A stretch of DNA of 64,000 nucleotides from Numida meleagris (taxonomy: Eukaryota; Chordata; Aves; Galliformes; Numididae), in assembly GCF_002078875.1 (NCBI RefSeq), contig NC_034409.1, positions 109,463,568-109,527,567 of the forward strand, in the 5' to 3' direction. The notes beneath the pieces were generated by a model. It did no database searches. It saw only the letters and a program-made list of their open reading frames with translations, and was not told the origin of the DNA. Made by a program: the position numbers and the translations under genes. Shown here piece by piece: positions 34,601 to 45,064 of this stretch. Position 1 is the stretch's first letter; every line of letters starts with the position of its first letter.

Positions 34601-35698
34601 TCTAAATTAATCTCATATTTTGTATTTCTGAAATTGTCTCCATGAGAAAATCTGGGCCCTTGCTGATGTTTTCTTCTCTTTCTGATGCAATTTTCTTGTT
34701 CCACACAGCATAGGGTTTTGTTGCTTAATTATGGCTCAGTGTATTTAACTGCTAGCTAAGATATGGGAGATCTTTCACAGTTTCAATAAACTTCTGCAGC
34801 AAGATAGAAATTGTTACATAATCCATTAAGCATTCTGGACTGCTAAAGTTTGTACAAAGCTGCAGACACAACGCTGTATTTGGTATCCAGATATTACTAA
34901 ATTATCCATTTCCAAAGAGTTTCATGACTCCAATTTTACCAGAGGCTATACAGTTAAAATCTCATATATAGGCTTGAAATCCTGTAGCAATACAATAAAA
35001 GAGCTAAATTTCTATTGTTGTATCAAGATTGCAGTTCATGGGTCATGGAGGATTGCTAAGGATGCAGAGTTTGAGCTTTGTAAGACAAGAAGAGAATTTT
35101 CAGCTTTCATTCTTCAGTTTTCTTTCTTGTCTGAGAAGAATCTGAATTGCTATTGTAATGAGCCTTAAAAAATAATTAGTGTGCTCTTCTCAAATACTTG
35201 AATACAGAGGGAAAAAAAAGAAAAAAGAGAAAGATGTGCCAATCTGGTCTCTGCACTTAAGAAACAGAACTGCCGTATATTTCATATATGACTATAGCCA
35301 ACTTTGTTAAGGCTAGATCTGTAATTCGTTTTCACAGCTACGTAGCTGAGCAAAATAGTATCTGACCCCAAGACAGCCAGGCTATCATCTGTCAGATTTT
35401 CTTTCCCCTACCTGGGTGACTTTGTGCTGCTAAAGCTCTATATGGAGCACCTGAAGATTGTCAAGTGTTTCAGTAAGCAATTTTGGAAGTTTGTTAGCTG
35501 AGGGAGGGAGGACATAAGGGCGTAAGTGGTTGAACTCGTGCAGATTGCTGGCAGATGACAGGTAAATGCATGCTTCAGTATGGAGAATCCTGCCTTGGAT
35601 GTGAGTGCCCAAACCAGTTCATCCAGGGAGAGTGTCAACACTACAGTTGTCCATTCTAAAGCTGGACTAAAATAATTAGGTATCAGAAACGTCATGGT
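31626..35698. other. AT-rich unique DNA, no gene recognised
   Basis: About 4.1 kb with no recognised repeat, coding or RNA feature. Short A runs are present (for example 32007-32016 and 35212-35230). Frames are all under 80 codons. Confidence 0.5.
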
Positions 35699-35905
35699 AT
35701 CACAGAATCACAGAATTGTTGGGGTTAGAAGGACCTCTGGAGATCATCAAGTTCAACCCCCCTGCTAAGGCAGGCTCCCTACAGTAGGTTATACAGGAAA
35801 GTGTCCAGGCAGATTTTGAATATCTCCCGAAGGAGACACCACCACCTCTCTGGGCAGCCTGTTCCAGTGCTTTGTAACCCTCAGAGTAAAGTTTTTCCTC
35901 ATGTT
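35699..35905 (-). mobile_element. CR1 LINE 3' fragment (D/X-like)
   Basis: A minus-strand CR1 with its tail at 35699-35718 (tcacagaatcacagaattg). The 3' UTR is of a third type, with agaaggacctctggagatca and ccctgctaaggcaggctccc. Similarity continues to the S-V-T-L/K-V coding block (tttgtaaccctcagagtaaa) and then fades near 35905. The subfamily label is from memory and tentative. Confidence 0.85.
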
Positions 35906-36137
35906 TGTATATATAATTCAGTCAAGGCTGTCCCTAGTGCGGAGACATTACATGGCCCCCCAGTGGAAATAATACCTGTGTCCTCCTTCTGCTCATTTGG
36001 CTTTCATTTCTTGGGGATCTCACAGTTGTCCTGAGCAGGCACTGTCCTTCTCCTTCTCTCAGCCCCTCTGTTTCACAAAGGAGTCTGATGGGTACTCAAA
36101 GGTACTTCACAGGACTCATCCATATGGATGAGCTCAG
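35906..36137. other. Short unique spacer, no gene recognised
   Basis: Lies between a CR1 and the solo LTR. It could include a decayed continuation of the CR1, but I cannot follow the similarity beyond about 35905. Confidence 0.45.
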
Positions 36138-36142
36138 CTGGT

Positions 36143-36692
36143 TGTTGTGGTTTAACCCGGCAGGTGGCTCAGCACCACAGAGTCATTTGCTCACTCTACC
36201 CTTCCCTATGGGATCAGGGAGAGAACTGGGGTTAAAAAAAAACAGTAGAACTCATGAGATGAGATAAAACTATTCACTAAGATAGAGAAAAGGAAAAGGA
36301 TAACAGTTATGACTATATATATATATATATATATGAATGTATATAGCAAGTGATGTACAAGCAATTGCTCACCACCCCCACCCAATGCCCAGCTAGTGCC
36401 TGTGAACAATGCAAGAGAGAGAGAGATGAACTGCCACCCCCTTCAGAACTCCTTCCGCATGACGTCCTGTGGTATGGAATATCCCTTTGGCCAGTTTAAG
36501 TCAGCTGTCCTGATTCTGTTCCCTCCCAGCTCCTTGGGCCCTATGCTGCAAATGGCCTTGGCTCTGTACAGCCCTGCTTAGCAGCAACTATAAATATCAG
36601 TGTGTTATCAACAGTGTTTTTCTCCTAGAACCAAAAACATAGCATTGTACCAGACACTGAAGAAAAAATCCATCCCAGCTGAAACTAACACA
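36143..36692 (-). mobile_element. Solo LTR of an avian endogenous retrovirus (ERVL-like)
   Basis: A 550-bp element with TG...CA termini and a perfect 5-bp target-site duplication, and no internal retroviral genes beside it. It matches my memory of a widespread avian LTR family. Telling pieces are tgttgtggtttaac at one end, caattgctcaccaccccc, ggtatggaatatcccttt, atcagtgtgttatcaaca and cccagctgaaactaacac at the other end. By that comparison transcription would run on the minus strand, with the LTR start at 36692. The solo state implies recombination between two LTRs that removed the provirus. An AT microsatellite lies inside (36314-36334). The expected TATA-like stretch of the family is not recognisable here, so promoter activity is doubtful. 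Confidence 0.9.
36314..36334. repeat. (AT)n microsatellite inside the LTR
   Basis: Twenty-one bases of alternating T and A, likely polymorphic. It occupies a part of the LTR that is simple-sequence-prone in the family as I recall it. Confidence 0.95.
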
Positions 36693-36748
36693 CTGGTCAA
36701 ATGGACAGTATCCACCACTTCTGGCTTTAGGATTTCAGATTGCTTATG

Positions 36749-36912
36749 TCATAGAATGGCTTAGATTGGAAGGGATCCCTGGAGGGGCCTACTCAGCCCC
36801 AAACTTCTGCCATGGGCAGGGCTGCAACCCACTGGATCAGGCTGCCCAGGGCCACATTCAGTCTGGCCTCAAACACCTCCAGGGACGGGGTATATAAGGG
36901 CTCTGGGCAGCT
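36749..36912 (-). mobile_element. CR1 LINE 3' fragment (B/C-like), short
   Basis: A minus-strand CR1 with its tail at 36749-36757 (catagaatgg), then ttggaagggatccctggagg, ccatgggcagggctgcaacc and ctccagggacggggtatata. Similarity resumes briefly with ctctgggcagc and ends near 36912. The block tatataag replaces the usual sequence between those two parts, which suggests local rearrangement. It lies only 52 bp beyond the LTR target-site repeat. Confidence 0.88.
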
Positions 36913-39900
36913 CCTTAGTTGAGGGATGACAGCAGCCCTTAATAGCAATGGCAAGTTCTGCATGCTGGTCCCTATAATTCAGGTGTTGTCAATGAGGCAG
37001 GTATCTACTTGCCCATTAAGCAACCCATGTATCTTAGATGTCAATAGCAGCAGTTCACACTGAGGAATAAACAGATCCTTTCTCAACCAGGAAAGTTAAA
37101 TTGTGAAGCTAAGGACTCTCCACTCACTTGTAATCAGAAGGAGACTAGAATGGAAAACGTGTACTTTTCAAACAGAAAACACGTATTTTGACATAGTTTT
37201 GTTTCCTAAAACATCCAGAAGTAATCCAAGCAAGAAATAAAAACAGAAACTGAAACTTAAAAATAACATCAAAATTTAGTATTTGGCATTTAGTTTTTCA
37301 TATACTCCTTTGGCATTCCTGTAAATACAAAAGTTCTCATAACAGCAAAGAAATGTGTAAAATGCATGATTTTTCTATTTCTGTAATAGAAGCATTTATC
37401 TGGAGGACTTAAACTCCCCATTAAAATGACAGAAGAAAACACTATTAATGAGTATTAGAAAAGTTGTTCTATTCAACAGTAATAAAGCTGTCAAGGTCTG
37501 CTGTCTCACAGCTCACTTTTTTATCTGCTGCTTGAAAGAAACAATTCCAAAGTTTTTTCCTTTTTAAAAATGCAGCTTAACCCTGTTAGGTAAGAGACAC
37601 CAGGACCACTAGTTTTCACTCTTATTTGTTCACAACGCTCAGAAGAAGCTTTTGCAAGAAAAATAGGCATGCTTCCTGTCCAGAGGAACATGAATCAATG
37701 TGAATAATTGAGACAATTCTACATAACAGAGGAAATTTTATATAACAGAGAGGGAAAATCATGGGTCTTTTCCTTGGGATAGTGATCTTTCCCTTGTCTG
37801 CAAAGCAGAGTGAAACAAAGGGAACAGGTAGCAAAGTGATTGTAGTCCTGCTCCATTCCCATCCTCCCAAGTTCAGGCCAGAAAGACCAACAGGTCTGTG
37901 GAGAAAAATGAACCTTGAACCATGCAGCAAGCAGAGGGGCAGCCTCTGAAGTCTGTGCAAGCTTCCAGACACCTTGTTGTTATTTAACTTTGTAGATTAT
38001 TCTGATCATTTCCCAACTACCTCTTGTAGAGTTTCATGTTAGCTCTTAAGAAAAAATGTGTTATTATCTTCCCCAAAAATTTCTACTCAGAAGCTGGCAA
38101 AATTGTGGTTGTGTTTTCCTTCCATCTAGTGGAGATAGTATATTTTCAAGGAGGTAGAAATAATCAGTATTTGAACAGGGTATGTTAGCTTTCTAGAGGG
38201 TCTGACACTCTTGAGAAACAAGTGTCCCTCTACATAAAGATACCATTCTCTCTTTAAATCACATAAGATTGGATGCCACTGAAACATTGTGTGTCTTTAG
38301 CTCCCTGTAACTTCTCCTGTGAAGAGAAGAGGTTTGGTGCGGCAGCAACAGTTGACTGGAAGAAGAAAGTGTTTGCATTTAAAAGTCCCATGAGGCTAAA
38401 ATATTAAAGGAAAAAGATACACAGCCAGTCAAAGCAGTAAGAAAAGAGGAATGGAAGAGTATCAGCTGAGGGAGAAATAGACCTCAACCACATGGATTTA
38501 CTTACTCAGCTCTTAAGAGAAATACCAAAATTTTTATGAAACACGCTTGAAAGAAGTTGAAAAGAATTTATATAATCATTAAAGTATGAAAACAGATGTC
38601 TTCCTTTGGCACTCTCAAGAAAACCCTTTTTTTCCACAGGCTCTGCAGCTACGTTTCCCTCATGCCCTAGACAACACTATTTGAACAAGACCATTATTAA
38701 TCATGTCTGCTAAAAAACTGGGCCTAAACAATACTTGAAGACTTTCTCTGAAGTAAACTCCTTAAATTACTTTCAAAACAAAAGGTAATTCAACTCTGAA
38801 GAGGCTAGCTATATCCTTATAAAGACAAGCATCCTTTGTAAGAAGAGTATTTCATCTTGTGCTTGGGTCTGTTTGGCAAGGATATAGAAATAAGCCAAAC
38901 TGGCTCACAGATAGCCACCGTCAGAGAAGATTATGTAAGAGAAGTGCATGATGGAACATATGACAGTGGAGTTTGTATTGAGTACATAAGGGCTGGTGCG
39001 CCAGTCCCCATGACTGCTGATGCTGGGATCTTGTAATAGGCATATCATGCCCTCTGTGCTTGTCTCCTTTTGTTGCCTGATCAAACAAGGAATGCAAAGC
39101 AACAAGGCAACAGCTGTACTTGCTTTGGACTGTTTGAAGACCCCAGAAATCTTGTGTCCTAGGTACACACATGCTGCAGTAAAGAGCCTGGTACATTTTG
39201 TTTGTTTGTTTTTTAACACATCAGGATTCATCTGGCAACATGGGAGCACATCACTAATGCACATGCTGTTATCAGAACTACTCTTTCTAGTCTTTTGCAG
39301 TGGCTTTAGTGGAGAGAAATGACAGCTTCTTATATGAAAATTGTCTCATCATAATGCAGATGCCTAAAAGCGGTCAGAGGAATTGTTCCATAGAAATGCC
39401 TGTTTCTCTTCTTGGCTTACCAAACCAGTTCAGGGTGCCTGCCTTTAACACAGCAGCCTACACTAAAAAAAGACCTACACTTATCCGCACCACCATAAGT
39501 AATCAAAAACACACACAAAAAAATCAAAAGCATACAAAAGATATGCAGATTTTCAACGGAATACTAGATAGCAGAATTATCATTTCAAATGCACTTAAGC
39601 ATTTGGCTAAGTATTTAACACTTAGAGATTCGGATTCTCCAATAAATTAGCAAGAAGCCTACCAGTGCTCTCTATGGGAGCCTGGCCAGCCAGTAATTAA
39701 TTGTTCCCCATCTAAAAGATGGCAGTCCATCAGCCTATCAAAGGCAGTCTAGCTCAGCAAGAAATGATGGAGCACCACTTCGAAACATATTTTTCCTCCA
39801 ATGAACAAATGTGATAGGATGATCTTTGTCCTCAAATCACCATGATAGATACTCACATTTGTGGGTACGATTAAAAATTGATTGAAAGTTCCTCATCACT

Positions 39901-41085
39901 TTCCTCTTTTTTTTATAATAGAGTAAAACTATGTACCCAGATGGGTGTTTTTCTGCTAGAGGTCAGATCTCCAATCACCAGTTTTTTATGGCATAAAAGT
40001 AATCAGCATTCATGTCATGGAATGTCATTAGGGTCTATGTCCTACAGATTTCAAAGAATAAAACAATCCTGCAGCTTTACACCCCAATCCTCTTTGTCAC
40101 TGTAAGTTGTTCTCATGATGGGGGGCTGCTTTAGTCTTGGGAAGAAATAGTACTGCACGATATTGGTTATAAAATGTAACGCATACATATTAATCTGTCC
40201 CCTCCCCTTCATTTTGAAGGGTCAATAAATGGTTTGTAAAACTTGTCAGAAAAGCTGCAGAGTGAAATATTTGCATAAAGGAAATATGAAAACAGGGAAG
40301 TAGCTAGTTTAAGACTGTCTCCCATCTATTTGACTCAAACCCTAATTTTGAACTAATGGTTTAATAATTTCTGAATAATAAATTGTTGCATCTACTGAAA
40401 TTTTAATTTCAGGATGCAGAACAAAATTACACCCAGAAATACACTGGTTTTTCCAGGAGCTTAGCAGTATACTAGTTAGTATATATGTAAATGTGAGCAC
40501 ATATATAATTTGTATAATTCATTGGGAATGTAAAATTAAAAATTCTTTAAAATCCGATAAGGAATACTTTCTCAAAAATTCATGCCAAAACACGTACCTT
40601 GATTACATAGGTTGCATTAAACCTGGTCTTTCAAAAAGATCCTGAAGTATAAAGGAGTCGTTACAGAGTTGCTGGGCATCATTACAGGTGGACTTTGGAT
40701 ACTCAGTGCTTCAAGAATCTCAACCTTGCAAGTGTTGAGAGAACCCAGCAACTCTTTCTATGGATCACCAAACAGGAGTAAAATATTTCACTGTTGTGAA
40801 GTTCATGCTCAGCTGCTGTTTCTGTAACTATTTTCTTCTACCAAGGATACGGTTTTAGCTTCCCAAGCAGGCCAGTCTTTCTCTGATTGTGAACAATGAA
40901 TACGAAAGTCCTTTATTGTTTCTCTGTATTCATTAAACTGAATGCTAATCTTAAGCTCCAAAGAAAAAGCTCCAGAGAACAAGGAAATAGGCTGATAGAT
41001 GCCAGATGTCCTAGAAGAACCCCTCTTTTTCCTGCTCTGTTTGCATATTGAAGGAGATTTGCATTGTTCCAGATAAGAATAATCA
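36913..41085. other. AT-rich unique DNA, no gene recognised
   Basis: About 4.2 kb with no recognised transposable element or coding sequence. Two near-identical words (acataacagagg and atataacagag) occur 20 bp apart near 37720-37750. Frames of up to 119 codons (38905-39264, minus) overlap frames on the other strand and show no family features. Confidence 0.5.
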
Positions 41086-41366
41086 TTCTAGTTTGAAGTT
41101 CCCCCAGCCCTCCTGCCCCGCTGCGGGCTGCTCCCCACGGGCTTCAGCTCTGGCCCGGGCTGCTCCTGCAGGGTCTCTCCACGGGCTGTGTCTCCTTCAG
41201 GCCTCATCCACTGCTGCCCCGTGGGCTCCTCCATGCATGCAGATGGAGATCTGCTCCACGTGGTGCCCACGGGCTGCAGGGGGATGGCCTGCTCCTCCAT
41301 GGGCCTCTCCTGGGCTACAGGGAGTTGCTGTTCTGTGCCTAGAGCACCTCCTGCCCTCCTAGGATA
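41086..41366 (+). mobile_element. GC-rich island, probable avian ERV-derived non-coding relic
   Basis: Base composition jumps from AT-rich to strongly GC-rich within a few bases. The block is built of recurrent pieces such as ccacgggct, gggctgcaggg and ctccatgggc, with several CpG sites (cccgctgcggg, cccggg, cacgtg). Phrases such as tggagatctgctccacgtgg and gagcacctcctgccctcc match my memory of a dispersed avian sequence linked to endogenous retroviruses. I cannot name the family or assign LTR versus internal part. Three frames of 94-104 codons are open here simultaneously, as expected from stop-poor GC-rich DNA. The strand is a guess from that recollection. An alternative is an isolated CpG-rich regulatory element. 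Confidence 0.45.
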
Positions 41367-41393
41367 CAGAAAATCTCCCAAAGGAGTGTCAAG

Positions 41394-41407
41394 TTTTTTT
41401 TTTTTTT
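41394..41407. repeat. T14 homopolymer
   Basis: Fourteen T residues followed by cccc, lying about 28 bp beyond the GC-rich island. It may mark a decayed junction of that element. Confidence 0.85.
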
Positions 41408-44400
41408 CCCCACTAATATCAAAAGAGTCTGAGATGTTACCTCAGCTAGATACATGTTACGAATTATTATGAACACAATTCACAGTGCGTGTTAACAGCT
41501 TACACTCTGAACACAAAACTGGCATATCTGAGGCACATGATAAACCCACCCTGAGAGAAAAGCAGCACCTTGGAGCCTGCTCTGGAGGTGCCAACCTCAG
41601 AGTACCAGATATGTAGTGATAGAGAAGTTCCCAAAACACACCCCTCAGTGCCTGACAGCAACTCTTCCACACTGCCAATGAAAGCTCCTTTTATGCATCT
41701 TTGCTGCTCACAACTACTGCCAGGTATTAGTAGCAAGACTGAGTTCCTTGTGTAAATTGGCTGTAGGTCACAGTGGGATTTCTGAATGTGTGCAGAACAT
41801 AGTTACATGATACAGCTGGAAGAATTAAAATTCAACTTTTCTGTCTCTCATTGTCTCTTATACAATATAGCTTTCATTTGTTGTATGCTGCATGATGCAG
41901 CACATTATGAAAATAAGGAAAATATATATCTGCCACAAATAATGGAATATAGTGTTCTTCACACCAAGAGTGAAGGGACACGTTCTGCTTCTGTTCCCTG
42001 TTGTATGAGGGAGAGAGGAAGCTGAGGAAGCTGTGTATGCCCACTAGACCTTTGGGTTTAGAGTTTTTCTGACTTTCCACAGTTTGTCACTGTGATGCTC
42101 TAACAGCTCCCAGTTCTAGTGCCTCATCAAAAGCTCATGAAAGAACATCTCAGAGGCTCCACAGGTGGGGGGCTTCACACAGTTGACACCAAGCAAGGAT
42201 CTAAGCTAGGGAAGACTATTGGGTGAAATCCCATGATTTTGGTGGGATACTAAGCACCCTAATATGATGGGCAACTATTTACTGTATGTAGAACAGATTT
42301 AAAGGCAATGATGAACAGCTGTTTATCCAGAAATTTGAGTGAGTTATAATCTTGGAAACAGAGCAACTGAAATGGGACATATCGATGCTGGTGATCTGAA
42401 ATGCATCATTGTACCCTTGCTTACGCATTGCAAGAGCCATGGTAAAACTGGAAGCAGAAGGTAAGTCTCAAAGCTTTTTAAGAACTGACCTTGGTCCTCA
42501 GCTGAAGTTACCTGATCTCTAATGTCAGCACTGTTGGGAGAAAGAAAGCAAACGGGGAGGGAGGAGATGGAAGAGCATGAAAAAACAAATGTGGAAGGAA
42601 TGCAAGTAGATAAAGCAGCAAGAGAGGCCAGTTCCCCTTACCTTTACCTTCTTTCTCACATCAAAGTACATGGTGTTAAAAGAATGACTATGTGGACTGA
42701 TGCAAGCAGGGAAAATCCAGAGGAGGTCACTGAAGCAGAGAACTTGTTTCACAGGCTGAATACAGAGCAAAGGTGGAGCACTAGCTGTATGAGTCGTGCT
42801 GAAACTTGCAAAGAGATAAGGGGGTGGAGCAGGCAAGTCCTGCAGGACACATTCAATTTCTCCTTTTCTTCCTGTTTAGGACTCTACCAGTGACATCTAT
42901 ATATTAAAAGTGCTGCAGTGCACATCTCTCTTGAGCAAAATTTCTGTGGATTTTCTCAAAAAAAGAGCTAATACCCTCTCTGAAAGCCAACTCCCACAGT
43001 GCTTCCTTGCTCCATGCTGCAACACCCCATCAGACTGAAACTGAAGGAGAATCATGCTCGCTGTTGAATCCACATCACTACTTCCTGCATTATTCTGGAT
43101 TTTCAAAAGAGATTTCTGAGCCAAATATAAATGCAGCTTGTTTCAGCTTACTTTCAAAAATCTGATGAGGTCACAGCTTGAGAAAGCATGACAGCTGGCT
43201 CCACGGTTAAACAGCACGTGCTGGTCTCAGGGCTGAATTAGTAAGCATCTGCTTTGGTGACACATCCATCAGGGTAATGCGCTCGCCATTTTATCCAAGC
43301 TGCTGCACAGGAGCAGTGCTACATGCATGCTTGCCAGCCTCCTTCAAGTCTTGCTGATTGACTATTGTCTGCAAACTATGCAGCAGGCGTCTGTTGATTA
43401 ACCAGAGGACTTATAATTGCCTCTTCTCTTGAAGATTTTAGAGCAAGGACAGAGATGGAGGTCTCACAGTGACCCCTTTTCAGGCTTAATTGGAAGAGCC
43501 GATGGAGTGAAGCTGGATGAATGCTTTGGATTGCTCCTATTCAATGACTCGAGGGGCTCCATAATAAAGCACTGGCTCAAGCTCTTATTCTCTGCTTGGA
43601 ATATAGGAACTGAAAAAACAGGCCTGATGGCCAGTCTCTTTGTGTTAAAGATAGCAGGCTGTAACTCTCAGAGAACTTTCCATACCTTTCAACTTGAATC
43701 TGAATTTCGTGATGCTTTTATCAGTGTATTCAAGGTGGAAAGAAAGGTTTCAGCTATTGCATTTCAAATTCAGATATGCATGTTCATGTAGCCTCAGGCC
43801 ACAGACTGCAAAGAATCTGCAAAGTGGTGAATAGTAGATGGAATTTGTGATTGATGGTAAAACAGTTCTGTTTTTTTTTCTTTTGCTCTTTGTTTTTTAT
43901 TTAACAAGGCATGAACATTGCTTCGTATTGCAACAGCACACTAGAGAGCAGGCTGCAAAGCTCTGAAACATAAATGCCATTTCTTTCTTTGCTCCCTGGA
44001 GTTTTCTCATTTCTATTTATTTTCATTAGCAGAAATGAAAACAAATTAAGGCATGCAACACCCAGTAGAGTAGGACTGCAGTAAGCGCAGCTGCTAGCAC
44101 CTGGAGCATTTTATTACTCCAGCGGTATCCCTACCTCTGAATAAAGCCCAGCTGTCCAAGCACTGTTGGTGGATGGGAATTCAGGTTGCTGTTTTTTTTC
44201 TTTTAGATCATACATCTGTACAAGGTTCTTGATCTCAAAGCTCTGTTCCTGCTTTACCCCAAATCCAATTCACTTCCCAGCCCCACAGCAATCTGTTTGC
44301 TTGAATGCTCAGGGTCAGATGCTCAGCTGCTTCAGCTTGCTTGTTCCATTTGCTTTAAGGCCTTTATTTTTATTATGCTGGTGGCTAAAACAACCAGTTA

Positions 44401-45036
44401 CATTTTAGTAGTAATATCCTGCTAAGAATATGGTAAGCACTGTTTCCTCTTATGCAACCTTCACACTCACTGTGTGCTTGCTCCTTAGTTCTGTTTTCAC
44501 ACCAAGTTTAATTCCTTGTCCTTAGTATCTTCATTCCATTATTCACTTATCCCATTAAAGAGCTTCTGAAAACACAAAACATACTTTCTTTGGTTACACA
44601 AAGGTCCTAGTCTTTCCATTGGGACAGTCCAACCTTTGCTGCCTTTCCTTACATTTTTGCTTAGATATGTTGCTATATTTATGCAAGTTTTCCAAATTGC
44701 CTGGACAAGAATCTTTAGGCACAGTAATAACCAAACGTTCTGTCTCTTCACTGACAGGGTGGCATGAGGGGAACTGGGCCTGAACAATGCTGATCACATA
44801 AAAATGATACCCTGAGTTGGGGAAAAGTTCACAAAAATGAACTCAAGCATTAAAATATGGGTCTACAAAAATACCAAGATTATTTTTATAGCATCTGTCT
44901 TGTTGTTCCTGTCTAGTAGGATGGCAAAACTTTTAGATAAATAACAGAAGAGAGAATAGAGTGTAGGAGGTAAGAATGAAAAGGATCGATGTTCTTTCTT
45001 TGAAATTGTTTTTTCCCAAGAAGGAACACATCTACT

Positions 45037-45064
45037 CAAAAAAACAAACAAACAAACAAACAAA
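45037..45064. repeat. (CAAA)n microsatellite
   Basis: An impure start (caaaaaaa) is followed by five CAAA units. Confidence 0.93.

Larger units (their letters stand above)
36138..36697. repeat. 5-bp target-site duplications (CTGGT) flanking the solo LTR
   Basis: CTGGT at 36138-36142 directly precedes the terminal TG of the LTR at 36143. CTGGT at 36693-36697 directly follows its terminal CA at 36692. A 5-bp duplication exactly abutting TG and CA termini is the signature of retroviral-type integration; 5 bp fits ERVL-like elements. Confidence 0.9.

Noticed and set aside
37720..37750. Short direct repeat (ataacagagg-type word twice)
   Set aside because: Only two 11-12-base units in AT-rich DNA; not enough to call a tandem repeat or insertion footprint.
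41048..41472. Three overlapping frames of 94-104 codons in the GC-rich island
   Set aside because: GC-rich DNA lacks stop codons. Frames open on both strands at once with no domain resemblance indicate chance.
42360..42466. Possible exon ending in aaggtaagt
   Set aside because: Strong donor words occur by chance many times in 64 kb (also near 16491, and one inside a CR1 at 26167). No acceptor plus conserved frame supports this one.
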